The position numbers and the translations under genes are program-made. A DNA stretch of 64,000 nt from contig JACVVK020000148.1 of NCBI GenBank assembly GCA_018292915.2, positions 994,501-1,058,500 of the forward strand. The letters run 5' to 3'. This document shows positions 52,300-63,502 of the stretch, piece after piece. How positions within the stretch are numbered: position 1 is the stretch's first letter; the number at the start of each line of letters is the position of its first letter. The notes beneath the pieces were generated by a model. That model had not been told where the DNA came from. It was given only the letters and a program-made list of their open reading frames with translations, and ran no database searches. The DNA comes from Batillaria attramentaria (Eukaryota > Mollusca > Gastropoda > Batillariidae).

Positions 52300-53541
52300 G
52301 TGTGTGTGTGTGTGTGTGTGTCCAGAAAACTTTAACGTTGTCGTTTTCTCAGAAACTACAAATAGCAGAGACACCAAACTTGGCCTGCTGATAGACAACC
52401 ATAAGACCTTTCAAAACATATCATTTTGAATGACCTTGACTCAAGGTCAAGGTCACTAACGCTGTCTGTTTGAAAATTTTACATTGGCATTTTCACGGAA
52501 TCTACAAAGACCAGAGGTTTGAAACTTTGCATGATGATAGACATTGATAAGAACTTTACAGATATACATGTTTTCAGTGGCCTTGTGTCAAGGTCAAGGC
52601 CATACAAGCTATTTTTGTGAAACCTTAACATTGGCATTTTCTCAGAAATAACAAACAGCAGAGGCGCCAAACTTGGCATGCGGATAGGCAGTGAAAAGAC
52701 CTATGCACACAAACCATTTTAAATGACCTTGACCAAAGGTCAAGGTCATTAAAGCAGTCTGGAAATTTTTACATTTGCATTTTTTTCGGAATCTAGAAGA
52801 ACCAGAAGCATCAAACTTTGCATGATGATAGATATTGGCAACACCTTCACTGACATACCTATGTTCAATGACTTTTACTCAAGGTCAAGGCCATGCAGGC
52901 TGTTTTTGGGAAACTTTAACCTTGGCATTTTCTCTGAAACAACAAACAGTTGAGGCACCAAACAAGGCATGATGACAGACCGCAATGAGACCTACCTTTT
53001 TGAATGACCTTGACTGAAGGTCAAGGTCATTGACGCTGTCTGTTGTGAATTTTAACATTACCGTTTTCAGAGGAACTACAAATACTAGAGGCGTCAAACT
53101 TGGCATAATAATAGACATTGATGTGATCTCATTTTAATGACCTTGACCCAAGGTCAAGGCCATACAAACTGTTTGGGGGAAAATTGTAATATTGCCAGGA
53201 ACTCGGAACGCCAGAGACACTTTATTATTTTTTTTTAAAACTTTAACCTTGGTATTTTCTCCAAAACAACAAACAGTAGAGGCACCAAACGAGATATGAT
53301 GATAGACAGCAATGAGACCTACCTTTCTGAATGACCTTGACTGAAGGTCAAGGTCATTAAAGCTGTCTGTTGTGAATTGTAACATTACTGTTTTCAGAGG
53401 AACTACAAATACTAGAGGCATCAAACTTGGCATAATGATAGACATTGATGAGATCTCATTTTAATGACCTTGACCAAAGGTCAAGGCCATACAAACTGTT
53501 TCAGAGAAAATTGTAATATTGCCATGAACTCAGTGAACTCA
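52217..53541 (+). mobile_element. Helentron-like element, copy 2, with dimeric TCAAGGTCA repeat array
   Basis: The 5' end TTTTTGGCTCCCTTGTGTAA is followed by (TCTG)n(TG)n and then eight units of about 145 bp alternating between type A (GGTCATTAAAGCTGTCTG) and type B (GGCCATACAAACTGTTT), a dimer of about 290 bp. Most units centre on TGACCTTGACC..AAGGTCAAGGTCA. The array ends at the inverted duplication (53542) without the terminal hairpin. Confidence 0.75.
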
Positions 53542-53669
53542 GTCAAAAGTTTAGTTCACGGAATTGACGTCATCTCTCTCTCTCTCTCTCTGTATGACGA
53601 CCTGCCTGAGGCTGACGTCAAATGCTTAGTTCACGGAACTGACGTCTCTCTCTCTCTCTCTCTCTGGGG

Positions 53670-53845
53670 AGCCAGGGTGGCCGAATGGTAGCGCGTTGGA
53701 CTTTCAATGCTTGGGCCGAGAGTTCGAATCCCGGCCGCTGGGGCCAAATATTTGTGCTGGCCTTTTTCTCGTTGCCCCGTCTTTGATATCACCCTTATGT
53801 GGTGGAAAAGGACGTTAGACTCCTAAACACCCACCCACCCATTCT
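53670..53845 (+). mobile_element. tRNA-derived SINE, family A, copy 6
   Basis: Box A GTGGCCGAATGGTAGCGCG and box B GAGTTCGAATCC, full body and (ACCC)n tail; mirror image of copy 5 in the inverted duplication. Confidence 0.88.
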
Positions 53846-54030
53846 CTCTCTCTCTCCCTTCTTCCCCCACCCGGCCCCAGTCACGTGGCTAATCGGTCGA
53901 GGTCGTAGAGGATCTAGTGTCATTGGTAGAACTTGGAGAGGGGAGAACCGGCAACAATAACAACAAAACAGACAAAATAAAATGAAGTTTGGAGAAACAA
54001 CTTTGTAGGACGGGGCCGTTCCTCCTTGTT

Positions 54031-54170
54031 TTAAATCGGCGATAACTCTACTGAAAATGCGGCAGGATAAAACTCGTGACAGGTAGGTCTGGAGAAGGTG
54101 AATTCCCATTTTATCTCAAAGTAAAAAAACCCTCCAACGAGGTGGTTTAGGAGATAGCCATCATCATATC

Positions 54171-54220
<50 letters not shown>

Positions 54221-54230
54221 CCTGTAATTA
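54031..54230. mobile_element. Short piece of foldback element F1 with (CA)n
   Basis: AAATCGGCGATAACTC .. AGGAGATAGCCATCATCATA and a (CA)n run (54173-54216), matching 51635-51780. Confidence 0.7.
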
Positions 54231-55029
54231 TATAGGTTAGGGGTCCGAGTTATTTTGCCAGTGTCTGGGGCCCATGCTTAGGACACATACAATTTTCGAA
54301 ACAGCATTTTCTTATGAAAGAACAGCTTCAAAGTTACATTTAAATTGGTTTGACTTGACTTGACTTAGTTTGCATTGTTGCCAAAAATTACCTCTGAAAA
54401 AAATGGGGGTCCGAGGTCAAAATGGGGTCCGGGTTTTACACGGTGTGGTTATTTCGACATGATAATGAGGCCCGGTCCTCTAAATGGAACTGTCACAGGC
54501 AATCCAGCCAGAGACTAAGTTTGAATTTAAAAATCACTCGGGCCTTCCGTTAAAAAGCAAATTCTCGGTTAGCTAGATCACATCCCTGCTGTCGTCTGTG
54601 TATGAATGTGCAGTCTTTTATCTTTTAACACCAGGTTTCCATGTCAATGCCCTGATGAACAAATAAAGTTGTTATAAAGTATGATTATCATTAATAGTAT
54701 TAGTGAGTAAAAGAGAACAAGTAGGAAAAGCGATTAATTTGTGGCAGGAGAGAGAGAGAGAGATCCCCCCCCCCAAAAAAAACAACAACAACAAAAAAAA
54801 AAAAACAGCAGTATCATATTAAAAGTTTTTATTACTCTTGATAGCTGTTTTGCATTCAAACCAATGAGCATTCTTTCTGGCATAACACAAACAAATTTGT
54901 TTAACTAACTTCAGCCACCCCCCACCCCCAAAAAACACAAAAAACCTTAAAAATTTGAAATTCAACCCCCCCCCCCCCCCCCCCAAAAAAAAAACAACAA
55001 CAAAAAACAAAAAAAAACTTGAAGTTGTA
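54231..55029. other. No gene recognised; poly-C and poly-A runs
   Basis: Homopolymer tracts near 54767-54805 and 54966-55015; otherwise featureless. Confidence 0.5.
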
Positions 55030-56125
55030 ACAGGTGATCAATCTTCTTTGCGGCGCTTTTAGTGAGAAGAATCGCACTTTTTCGATTTAATTTTCTTCTG
55101 ACTTCAACCCTTGTGAAAGAAGTGATCAAGCGCAGCTCGAATTTTGACAGTGATTTTGCTTGGGTTGGTTGGGTTCTTTTTCCGTCTTTCTTTTTTCATA
55201 ATCAGATTTCTTCAAGCGCTGAACTTCTCCAGCCCTCTTTCGGTTGAACAAAACCATCTCGCACATGGTCGTTTTTGCCAAGGTTTGATAGTCATCACAC
55301 GCCCTTACTGATTCTCCTTCTAGTTGTATGTATTTGTAGAAATCAGCTACATCTTGGCAAGTTAGCAGTGCATTATCCGTGTCGAGCTGTACCTTTTGCA
55401 ATGATTGCTTGGCTACAGGTGAGACAAAATCATACCAACTTGCCTTACACCAGTCAAGGAAGAGTTCTGCATCTCGACAGGGATTATGAAAAGACTCGTC
55501 CGACAGCCCACAGACTAGTGAAAATACCGTCGGACTAGTTAAATTGTTTTACCACTGGCCCGCCGGACTAATTGAGATTATGAGGCAAAGCTTGCTCTAT
55601 TTTCACAGAGCTGAATGCACAAGGTACTGTCAGCGAGCGCCCCCCCCCCCCCCTCTCTCTCTCAGTCTCTCAGTTTCTGTTGTGACGCTGGGGTGAGAGT
55701 AACTATTTTTAACGCGAGCCACTCGCTAAAACTCTCTGTAAAAACCTCAGTGAGTGCAGAGTGGTTTCTCCGCGAAGCGCGCCGCGCGTGCGCATCCCAG
55801 AAACGAATAGGTCTATATTTGACAAAATGTATTTTGGGGCTAGTGGAAATGGTTTCGGGCTAGTTGGTTTTAAATCTTGCTAGTGCTAGCCCGAAGGACT
55901 AGCAAGATTTTTCAGCTTTCATAACCCCTGCTCGACGTGCCTCAAGGTCTCTCAAGCCATACGTGACGTTCTTGATTTCTGCACACAGTTTCAATGCCGC
56001 TCCAAGGTTCTATGCTAAATTTGGCTTCTTGAATGTGTACGCTGCCTCATCAAATTTTCCAATGTATTTCACAGCTTCAACTAACTAGCGGTCCCATGGG
56101 CTCGCCTTCACGCGGCGGGGCTGAT
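55030..56125 (-). pseudogene. Decayed gene of the putative tyrosine-recombinase-like element, C-terminal part (copy 2)
   Basis: On the minus strand: KYIGKFDEAAYTFKKPNLA, a TAG stop, NLGAALKLCAEI and VTYGLRDLEARRAG, then a MITE insertion. The frame resumes with RDAELFLDWCKASWYDFVSP, VAKQSLQKVQLDTDNALL and MCEMVLFNRKRAGEVQRLKK. After a frameshift come KSLSKFELRLITSFTRVEV and ILLTKSAAKKIDHL. The FNRKRAGEVQRLKKSDY segment resembles box I of tyrosine recombinases (GLRxSEL..LxWxDI), as in Crypton-type elements; this is an inference. The N-terminal half seen in copy 1 is missing, apparently deleted at a shared AAGCTT. Confidence 0.55.
55478..55930. mobile_element. hAT-like MITE with 5-bp target duplication
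   Basis: Ends CAGGGATTATGAAAAG (left) and CAGGGGTTATGAAAGC (read inward from 55930), flanked by CTCGA at 55473-55477 and 55931-55935. 453 bp, with poly-C/(CT)n inside and no transposase. CAGGG ends suit the hAT superfamily. Removing it restores the frame of the recombinase-like gene. Confidence 0.75.
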
Positions 56126-56318
56126 TTCGCCAAGCTTGCCCACCCCTTTTGCTCTTTCTTTACTCTTATTTCTGCCTCCCTCGGTCCATTCACCTGTCTT
56201 TTGCTCTCTTAAAATCTCCTCCGGGGGGAGGTCAGTAAGCGGGTGTCTGCTGACCCTTGGTCCAGTGAGACATCTGAGGGTCATTTCTGAAGGCCGACTT
56301 CACTGGATTCCCCTCACC

Positions 56319-56993
56319 TGGGCCGCGTTTCTTACGCAAATGCGCTCGCGGGCGCTTGCGGAGGTCGCTTTGCCTCGTTGGGAAACGGCCAATTAGAACC
56401 AAGGCGCTTCCAAAATGGCGGCGGAATCACGAACACGGTTGTTGGCAAGGCTGAAAAGGAAGAAGAAAACTCTAGTGCTCGCAGCTATCAGTCATCTTTT
56501 GAGCGCAGAAGACGACGTTTTTGAGGAGGAGCAATAATTACTGGCTTGGAGCATGATATACCGCTAGTATGCATGTTCTGCGCGATGCAAAACGGAGACG
56601 TAAGGCACCATTACGTACTCACTTTGACCACTCCTTCCCCACAAACACGCACGACATATCCCTGAATGACTGGCGACCACGGCCCGGTGCAATTAGCTCA
56701 AATTATTTTCGTATACTATTCTGCACAATTACAAGTTGGGACAGAAGGTCTCCATCCACCCGCAAATTCATTTTAAGCCATTTCTTATTTCCACTTCAAC
56801 GAGGCCTTCGGTGGGCTCCGCCATCTTTTTTTACATAGAAACTGACCACGTGACCTTTTGTTCGCGGCGAACTTGCTTCAGACTGCGCACGCGAGCGCTT
56901 TTTCTGCACGCCGCGGGCAAGGTGCATACGAACGGTTTCATAGGAAAGCGCCCCGGAACGTTTCGAAACGCACGCCTTAAGAAACGCGGCCCA
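56319..56993. mobile_element. 675-bp MITE with 16-bp inverted ends
   Basis: Ends TGGGCCGCGTTTCTTA at both sides (inward from 56993 on the minus strand). The insertion is proven by the uninterrupted copy at 25028-25040. Target duplication is not clear. It contains a small plus-strand ORF (56415-56537). Confidence 0.75.
56415..56537 (+). CDS. Small ORF (40 codons) inside the MITE, function unknown
   Basis: Starts ATGGCGGCG in a good context, has a basic stretch (RLLARLKRKKK) and an acidic end (SAEDDVFEEEQ) before TAA. It may be the leftover N-terminus of a transposase; I cannot assign it. Confidence 0.25.
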   Translation: MAAESRTRLLARLKRKKKTLVLAAISHLLSAEDDVFEEEQ

Positions 56994-57321
56994 GGTCTTC
57001 ACCCTGGCGGGCTTTGTTCGCAGCGCCCTGCTGGTGCTGCTGAACACCCGTCATGTTGAAGACCTTCACAACGCACCCCTCTATGGTGCATTGTTTTCCC
57101 AAACCGCCTCACGGCGGGGAGGTTCCGTGTTGGAGCGGTCTGTTCTCCAACTGCCTCTCAGGCATGTTGTCTTCATTGGCAACTAAGGAATTTTCCTTCC
57201 TACCTCTCTGTCTATTCCGCACCAGCCCATTCACCTGTATCTTTTTCTTTAAAACCTCCCGAATTTAGCCGCTCTGTCCTTCCTCTCTTCTCTCAGCTGA
57301 TTTCTGAGTTCGGCCCTTTCA

Positions 57322-58179
57322 GCCCCCCGGGGGCAACCACCTTCTCGTGGTGGGGGGCGTATGTGGCCCGTTGACCCTGTGGGCTATGCTGGATAGGGTT
57401 ACCCATACCAGACGGGTCACAGGCGAGGGTCCAGCTAAGAGTTGCCATCTTGTCCGGAGAAGACTTCAGATATGATATACAGTTCTTTCTGGTCTAAACA
57501 CTTTCCCAGTTCTGACATCACGCTGATAGAAGATATTCTACAGTGTTAGACTGGTCCCTACACACTAACCTGCAGGGCCCATTTGAGTCCTGCAGGCGTA
57601 TATATTTTACAATAGCCTTATCTGTGTACTACAAGGCCCATTTTAGTCTTGTAGCTCATGCTCCTTTTTCTTTACTGTGGTCTTTTAAGATCCGGAGTGT
57701 TTGCCGTGCTCCGCGACCTGTGTCGGAGGAGGAGAGGATCCTGGCAGCTGAGGCCTCCTACAGGTCGCGCCCTGTAGTGCCAACACGCTGCTTTGGCCTT
57801 GAATTCTCCCAGACAGGAGGCTAGGCGGCCCGGCCTAGTCAATCGGCTCTGGTCACGTCCTGCCCTGCTGCACTTCCTGGTAGTTAGTTTTGACCCTGGA
57901 CACCACGCGATGGTCTTTGTTACCGGTTCTGGTGTCATACGACAGCGGTCCTCTCTCCCGGGTAGTGTAGAAGAAGGCGGTGGCTTAACGGGTCAATCAG
58001 GGGTACTTCTCCGAGTATATCTTCTGGGCAGCCCTGGTGCGCGTCAGCTGGAGACCCGCTGACATTACGCGCATCCCCTTGTTGGAGTCGGTGGCGGCTG
58101 GGGACCCCGGAGGATGAATCATGCAAACAAAACTATGGCACACACAACAAACCCAAAACATTGAAGAAACTTAAAGCGA
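57322..58179 (+). other. LINE 5' untranslated leader
   Basis: About 860 bp between the 5' target duplication and ORF1, starting GCCCCCCGGGGGCAACCACC. An internal promoter is expected here for LINEs, but I cannot point to it. Confidence 0.6.
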
Positions 58180-59809
58180 GTGAAGACCGTGGACTTTGAC
58201 CTTGACTCAGATTCAGAGACGGAGGCTTTAGGTCCTGTTTCCCAGTCCCAGTCCCATTCCATGTCTCATTCCCAGTCCCATTCTGAGTCCCATTCTGTAG
58301 ACACTTGGCCCCGATTCCTCATCATCCACTGCACTGCTGAGGGTAAGAAGGCTGCACGGCTACATCCCTTTCTCGTTGGGGAGACCCTTCGAAGCTGCAC
58401 TGGGAGGCCTGACGCCTCGCGGCTTCGATCAGGAGACCTCTTAGTCGAGTGTAAGCGTAAGGCACACTCCAGTAGTCTACTTCAATTGAACAAAATTGGA
58501 GATTATCCTGTCACTGTTTTCCCCCACAGATCGCTCAACACCTCTCTGGGAGTGATCCGTGACGAGGCACTGGCGGACTTGGGGGAGGCGGAGCTCATCC
58601 GCACTCTCAAGTCCCAAGCGGTGACCCACGCAAAAGTCTTCCAAACGGGGACCATCATTCTCACTTTTGGCCAGCCAACGGCACCAGAGAAGCTGTGGGC
58701 AGGCTTCTACTGGGTGAAGGTTAAGGCCTTCATTCCACTACCCCTCCGTTGTTTTAAGTGTCAAAGGTTCGGGCACGGGCAGGCGTCCTGCCGAAATGAC
58801 CCCACCTGCGCTAAGTGCGGAGGGAAGGATCATGACGGCAAGGACTGCAGCTCGTCGCCCTACTGCGTGAACTGCAAAGGTTCTCACCCCTCTTCTTCTG
58901 CTGTGATATATATATATATTTAGACTGTCTTTGACCTCTGATGTTCAGTATCTAAAGTCTTGAAGGATATTTCTCATTTAAACCCAATAGATTTTTAGTA
59001 TATATTTACATCTTGTTTTAAGGTGGAAATTTTTATGTTTTAAAGGACCTGGCAGAAAGGGACTTTAGCTAGCCGCGAATTAGCCTTTGTTGCTTGCGCG
59101 GCGTTAAGCCCTAAATAACTAACTAACTTCTTCTAAAGTTTGTCCGAAGTGGATAGAGGAATGCACCATCCAGCGCATCCGTGTTGAGCAGAAGGTCTCC
59201 TTCCCTGAAGCTCGCCGGATTGCATCTGGCTGCTCAGCTGCCTCGTCCACTTCAAACACACCATCCTCTTCTACATCCATCTCTTATTCTGCTGCTCTCT
59301 CCTCCAAACCCCAGGGGAAGGAGGTGGCCTGTCAGACAGACGCCCCTCCCCAAACCTTCACTTTCCAAGCCAAGCCTCCTGCTGTTAAGTCAGCCAGTCA
59401 GTCAAAGTCAGCCAGTCAGTCCAAGTCAGCCAGTCCATCAAAGTCATCATTGAATGTTGCGACCACCTCCAAGGTGGTCATTGCCAGTCCCGCGGCCCAG
59501 GGTGCCAGGCCGCCGTCGGGGACCCCTGGCACCGCAAAGTCCTCGACCCAGGGCGCGGGGTCGGGACCTCAGTCCCAGCGCGCCTCCGCCCCCCCCCCCC
59601 CCCCTGTTCCCCCCAAACCATCTGGAAAAAAATGCAAAAATAAAAAACCTTGGGGTCCGCTTTCAGCTAGGACCCAGAAGGGAGACAAGGGAGTCGAGGT
59701 GACCAACCAGTTTAGTGTCCTTGAGGACATGGAGGTGGTCACAATTGAGGACCGCCCTCTGCCCCCATCGCCCCTTGTGTCCCCTTCGAAGACACCAGCC
59801 GTCACATAG
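58180..59809 (+). pseudogene. LINE ORF1 (gag-like, CCHC zinc knuckles), disrupted by a 235-bp insertion
   Basis: The N-terminal part is Ser/Gln/His-rich. A conserved middle follows (RFLIIHCTAEGKKAARLHPF), then knuckles CFKCQRFGHGQASC, CAKCGGKDHDGKDC and CVNCKGSH. The third knuckle is cut by an insert (58900-59134 with its target repeat). Removing 235 bp rejoins GSHPSSS to KVCPKWIEECT in frame and continues to a Pro/Ser/Gln-rich C-terminus ending at TAG near 59809. Predicted role: RNA-binding nucleocapsid-like protein. The true start is unclear: an in-frame TGA lies just upstream and the first usable codon is GTG. Confidence 0.8.
58900..59126 (+). mobile_element. 5'-truncated copy of the LINE's own 3' end inserted in ORF1
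   Basis: Contains TTAGTATATATTTACATC, AAAGGACCTGGCAG, the GCCGCG..CGCGGC block and a TAAC tail, as in 63583-63724. It is flanked by CTTCTTCT at 58892-58899 and 59127-59134. Confidence 0.88.
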
Positions 59810-59861
59810 CCGTCGCTGCTTTGTGCGGTTTTTATTCTTCCACATTTTAAATGGCTACTAA

Positions 59862-62800
59862 TATAATTGTCGAGGTTTCCGGGCTAATTTTGAAGAACTT
59901 AAAATCTTAGTAAATTCACTAAAGCCGGGTGTGGTGGCCCTTCAGGAGACCTTTCTCCAGGAGTCATCCCCCGCATCTTTCACTGGTTTTAATTTCGTCC
60001 ACCAGGGGTCCTCTTCAGAAAGACCTCATGGTGGCATTGGTATTTTAATCCGCAAAGACATATTACACAGCCCAGTTCATCTAAACACGCAATTGCAAGC
60101 TATTGCTGTCCGTATTTCCTTACATAAATCTGTCACGGTGTGCAGCATTTACCTGCCGCCGTCCGAACGTGTCTCCTCGAGAGATCTTAACTCCCTTATA
60201 GAACAGCTCCCCCGCCCCTTTCTTCTGCTTGGGGATTTCAACGGTCATGCTCCACTCTGGGGCAGCGACCACTCAAACGACAGGGGTCAGGTTCTAGAGG
60301 ACCTCTTTTCCTCGCTTGACCTCTGCGTCTTAAACGATGGCTCTCCAACTTACCTTCATCCTGCAACTGGTACTTCTTCAGTCCTCGATCTGTCTGTCTG
60401 CGATCCTTCCCTCGTCCTGGATTTTGAGTGGCATGTCCACGATGACCTGTGTGGCAGCGACCACTTCCCGGTCATCCTGTCGACCGCCAGCAGCGAGGAG
60501 GACGCAACAGTGGGTCGTTGGAACTTGAAGAAGGCAAACTGGGATTTGTTTAGTGCCTCTTGCCGGTCACGTCTGACCGAGGAGGGTGTGATGTCCTCAG
60601 AGGATCCTGCCTCCGCTTTTACTAATATCTTGATTGAAGTGGCCAACGATGCCATCCCGAAAACCTCGACAATCCACAAAGGTCCTAAAATTCCATGGTT
60701 CAACCAACAGTGTAAAAATGCGCAGAAAGATCGCAAGCGCGCACAAAGACGAGCGTTCAGATGCCCCTCCCAGGCTAACATTTTAGCATTTAAACAGTCT
60801 CGAGCGAAAGCTCGTTTTATTTATAAACAGCAGAGGAGGCTGTCCTGGAGGCAGTTCGTTTCCGGCCTGTCATCCAAGACCCCTTCTCAAAAAATTTGGA
60901 AGGCTATTCGCAGAATCAAAGGCAAAGCTGATACTTCTTCTATCCGCCATCTCAGAGTGGGTGACAGGCTTGTCACCGACAAGAAAGCTGTTGCTGACTT
61001 GTTGGCGTCAACCCTGTCGCACAACTCATCCTCTAACCATTATTCTCCCTCTTTCCAGAGGATCAAACAAATTAAGGAATCTTCCCCCTGCAACTTCCAG
61101 TCCACTAACACCGAACCATATAACTCTGTGTTTAGCTCAGATGAGCTTCAGCAAGCTCTACAGAAGAGCAATGATTCTGCTGCTGGCCTGGACACTGTCC
61201 ACTATCAGCTTCTGACACATCTTCCCGAGGAAGCTCTTTCTGTTCTCCTTTCTGTCTTTAATCATATTTGGACCACTGGCGTCTTTCCGCCCTCATGGAG
61301 TGAGGCGGTGGTGGTTCCTATTCCTAAACCTGGGAGGGATCATTCTGATCCGGGTAATTATCGCCCAATTGCGCTCACTAGTTGTCTTTGTAAAACCATG
61401 GAACGGTTAGTCAATAGTCGTCTCGTGTGGGTTCTTGAATCCGAGGGACACCTTTTTGACCTGCAGTGCGGGTTCAGACAAGGCCGAAGCACCCTTGACC
61501 ACCTGGTCCGATTTGAGTCCTTCATACGGGACGGCTTTGTCAATAAACAGCATATTGTAGCCATTTTCTTCGACCTCGAGAAGGCCTATGATACCACATG
61601 GAAGTTCGGCATCTTGTCCGACTTACATGACATAGGCTTCCGGGGTCGGCTACCTATTTTTATTCATCAATTCTTATCTGGACGATCCTTTAGAGTCCGC
61701 ATCGGTTCTACCCTATCAGATCCTCAGGAGCAGGAGATGGGTGTTCCTCAGGGCAGCATTCTGTCTCCTGTTCTTTTTAGTTTAAAAATTAACAATATAG
61801 TGAAATCAGTAACCAAAGGCACAGATGCTTCCCTATTCGTTGACGACTTTGCCCTTTGTGTCAAAGGCAAGTCGCTTCACCGGGTGGAGAGGCATCTGCA
61901 GCTTTGTGTCAACAGCGTCCAGAAATGGGTCGCTGAGAATGGTTTTAAATTTTCCCCGTCCAAAACAGTTTGCATGCACTTCACGAAACTTCACGGGGTC
62001 TTTCCCGAACCCGCCCTTAGTATTGATGGTTCTTCTATCAAAGTTGTCCAGGAGGCGAAGTTCCTTGGTCTTATTTTTGACCGCCGACTTACCTTTCTCA
62101 GCCACATCAAGTATCTACGAGCTTCGTGTATGAAGGCACTGGACGTCCTTCGGGTCGTGGGTCACACCGACTGGGGTGGTGACCGTACCGTCCTGTTGCG
62201 TCTCTACCGAGCTCTTGTCCGTTCCAAGCTGGACTATGGTTGCATTGTTTACAGCCCTGCTTCCAAGTCCACCCTTAAACTCCTAAACACTGTCCATCAT
62301 GAGGGTCTTCGTATTTGTCTGGGCGCCTTCAGGACGTCCCCAGTACATAGTTTGTACGCTGAGGCGGGTGAACCCTCTCTGGCGCTCCGCCGCACTCGTC
62401 TCATGCTCAACTATGTGCTGAAGCTGAAGGCCAACCCGGCTTTTAACTGTGTGTTCCACCCTGTTTATGAAGATCTTTATGATGTACATAAGAACGAGCC
62501 CAAGCCCCTGTCCCTCCGTGTCCGACCCCTTTTACAGGCGGCCGGAGTGGACATCAATTCTGTCGAAGAAACTTTATTCCCAGCTACGCCTCCTTGGACA
62601 CTACCCACCCCTGAAGTCAGGCTGGACCTGACAGCACATAAAAAGGATTCGACCCCTGACCCTATCTATTTTCACGGTCTGCAGCAGATCCTGGCCGACT
62701 TCCCGGGCTTCCGTCAGATCTTCACTGACGGGTCCAAGTCTGAGGATGGTCGTGTTGGGGCTGCTGCAGTCATGGACGGCCGCGTTTTTACTCGGCGCTT

Positions 62801-63502
62801 AGCGGACGGTAGTTCTGTGTACAGTGCCGAGCTGCGAGCCATTTTACTCGCACTTCGGCACGTGTACCAGTCTGTTGAGTGCAATTTTTTAATTCTGACT
62901 GATTCCTTGTCGGCTCTCCAGGCTCTGCATGGCAGGAGATTGGATCACCCGCTCCTGGTGTTGATCCATGAACTGCATGCATCCTTGATTGCCGACAACA
63001 AGGACAGGTCCCAGGTCATGTGGGCATCCGAGGAAACAGGTGCGCTGACCGGGCTGCGAATGCTGCCCGCGATGGCCCTGTGGAGGATGAGCGCATGGCC
63101 TGTAGTGATTTTAAACCTCTAGTTTCCAAGTTTGTTCAAAGGGAGTGGCAGACCCAATGGGCTGCCCTTCCGGAGAACAAACTATACAAAGTTTTACCAA
63201 ATCTCTGTGATAGCCTCCCTCGTTGCCGTCCTTATCGGCGCGAGGAGGTAGTTCTTAGCCGGCTCCACATTGGGCACACACACATCACGCATTCCCATCT
63301 GCTGAAAGGGGAAGATCCCCACTGGTGTGTCCCGTGTGATGAGCCTTTTACCGTTCAGCACTTTTTGATCTCGTGCGTGGATCTCGCCGAGACTCGTGAC
63401 AAGTTTTACTCTGTTGACTCATTGAAGATGTTGTTCAGGGATGTCCCCCCTGACAACATCTTCAATTTCTTGAAGGAGGTCAACCTCTTTTATAAAATAT
63501 AG
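59862..63502 (+). CDS. LINE ORF2: endonuclease, reverse transcriptase and RNase H, with two lesions
   Basis: The frame is open from 59862 to 63122 and continues in another frame to 63502. Endonuclease: CRGFRANFEELK, ALQETFL, LLGDFNGHAPLWG, SDHFPV (the last is the catalytic SDH). Reverse transcriptase: VVPIPKPG, NYRPIALTS, FFDLEKAYDTTW, GVPQGSILSP and the catalytic FVDD. RNase H: FTDGSKS, YSAELRAILLAL, LTDSLSALQAL. Lesions: near 59851-59867 the ATG and the codons before NCRG are out of frame, and near 63010-63022 a small deletion with frameshift removes the end of the strand before HVGIRGNRCADRAAN. The tail has a Cys/His zinc-like region (CVPCDEPFTVQHFLISC). It would carry out target-primed reverse transcription when intact. 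Confidence 0.88.

Larger units (their letters stand above)
46894..54030. repeat. Inverted duplication of family R1 with a SINE in each arm; left arm split
   Basis: The right arm 53542-54030 is an inverted copy of 50422-50914 plus 46894-46921; the two left pieces are separated by a 3.5-kb element. Both arms contain a family A SINE at the same place, the same TGACGTCA-rich (AG)n segment and the R1 block CACTAGATCC.CTACG. The loop (50915-53541) holds a half F1 palindrome and a Helentron-like array. Confidence 0.8.
56133..57321 (-). mobile_element. 5' block of the recombinase-like element, copy 2, carrying two insertions
   Basis: Matches 24843-25345 closely except for the MITE at 56319-56993. 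It is continued after the LINE by 63725-64000, which matches 25346-25627, so it runs past the window end. Confidence 0.8.
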
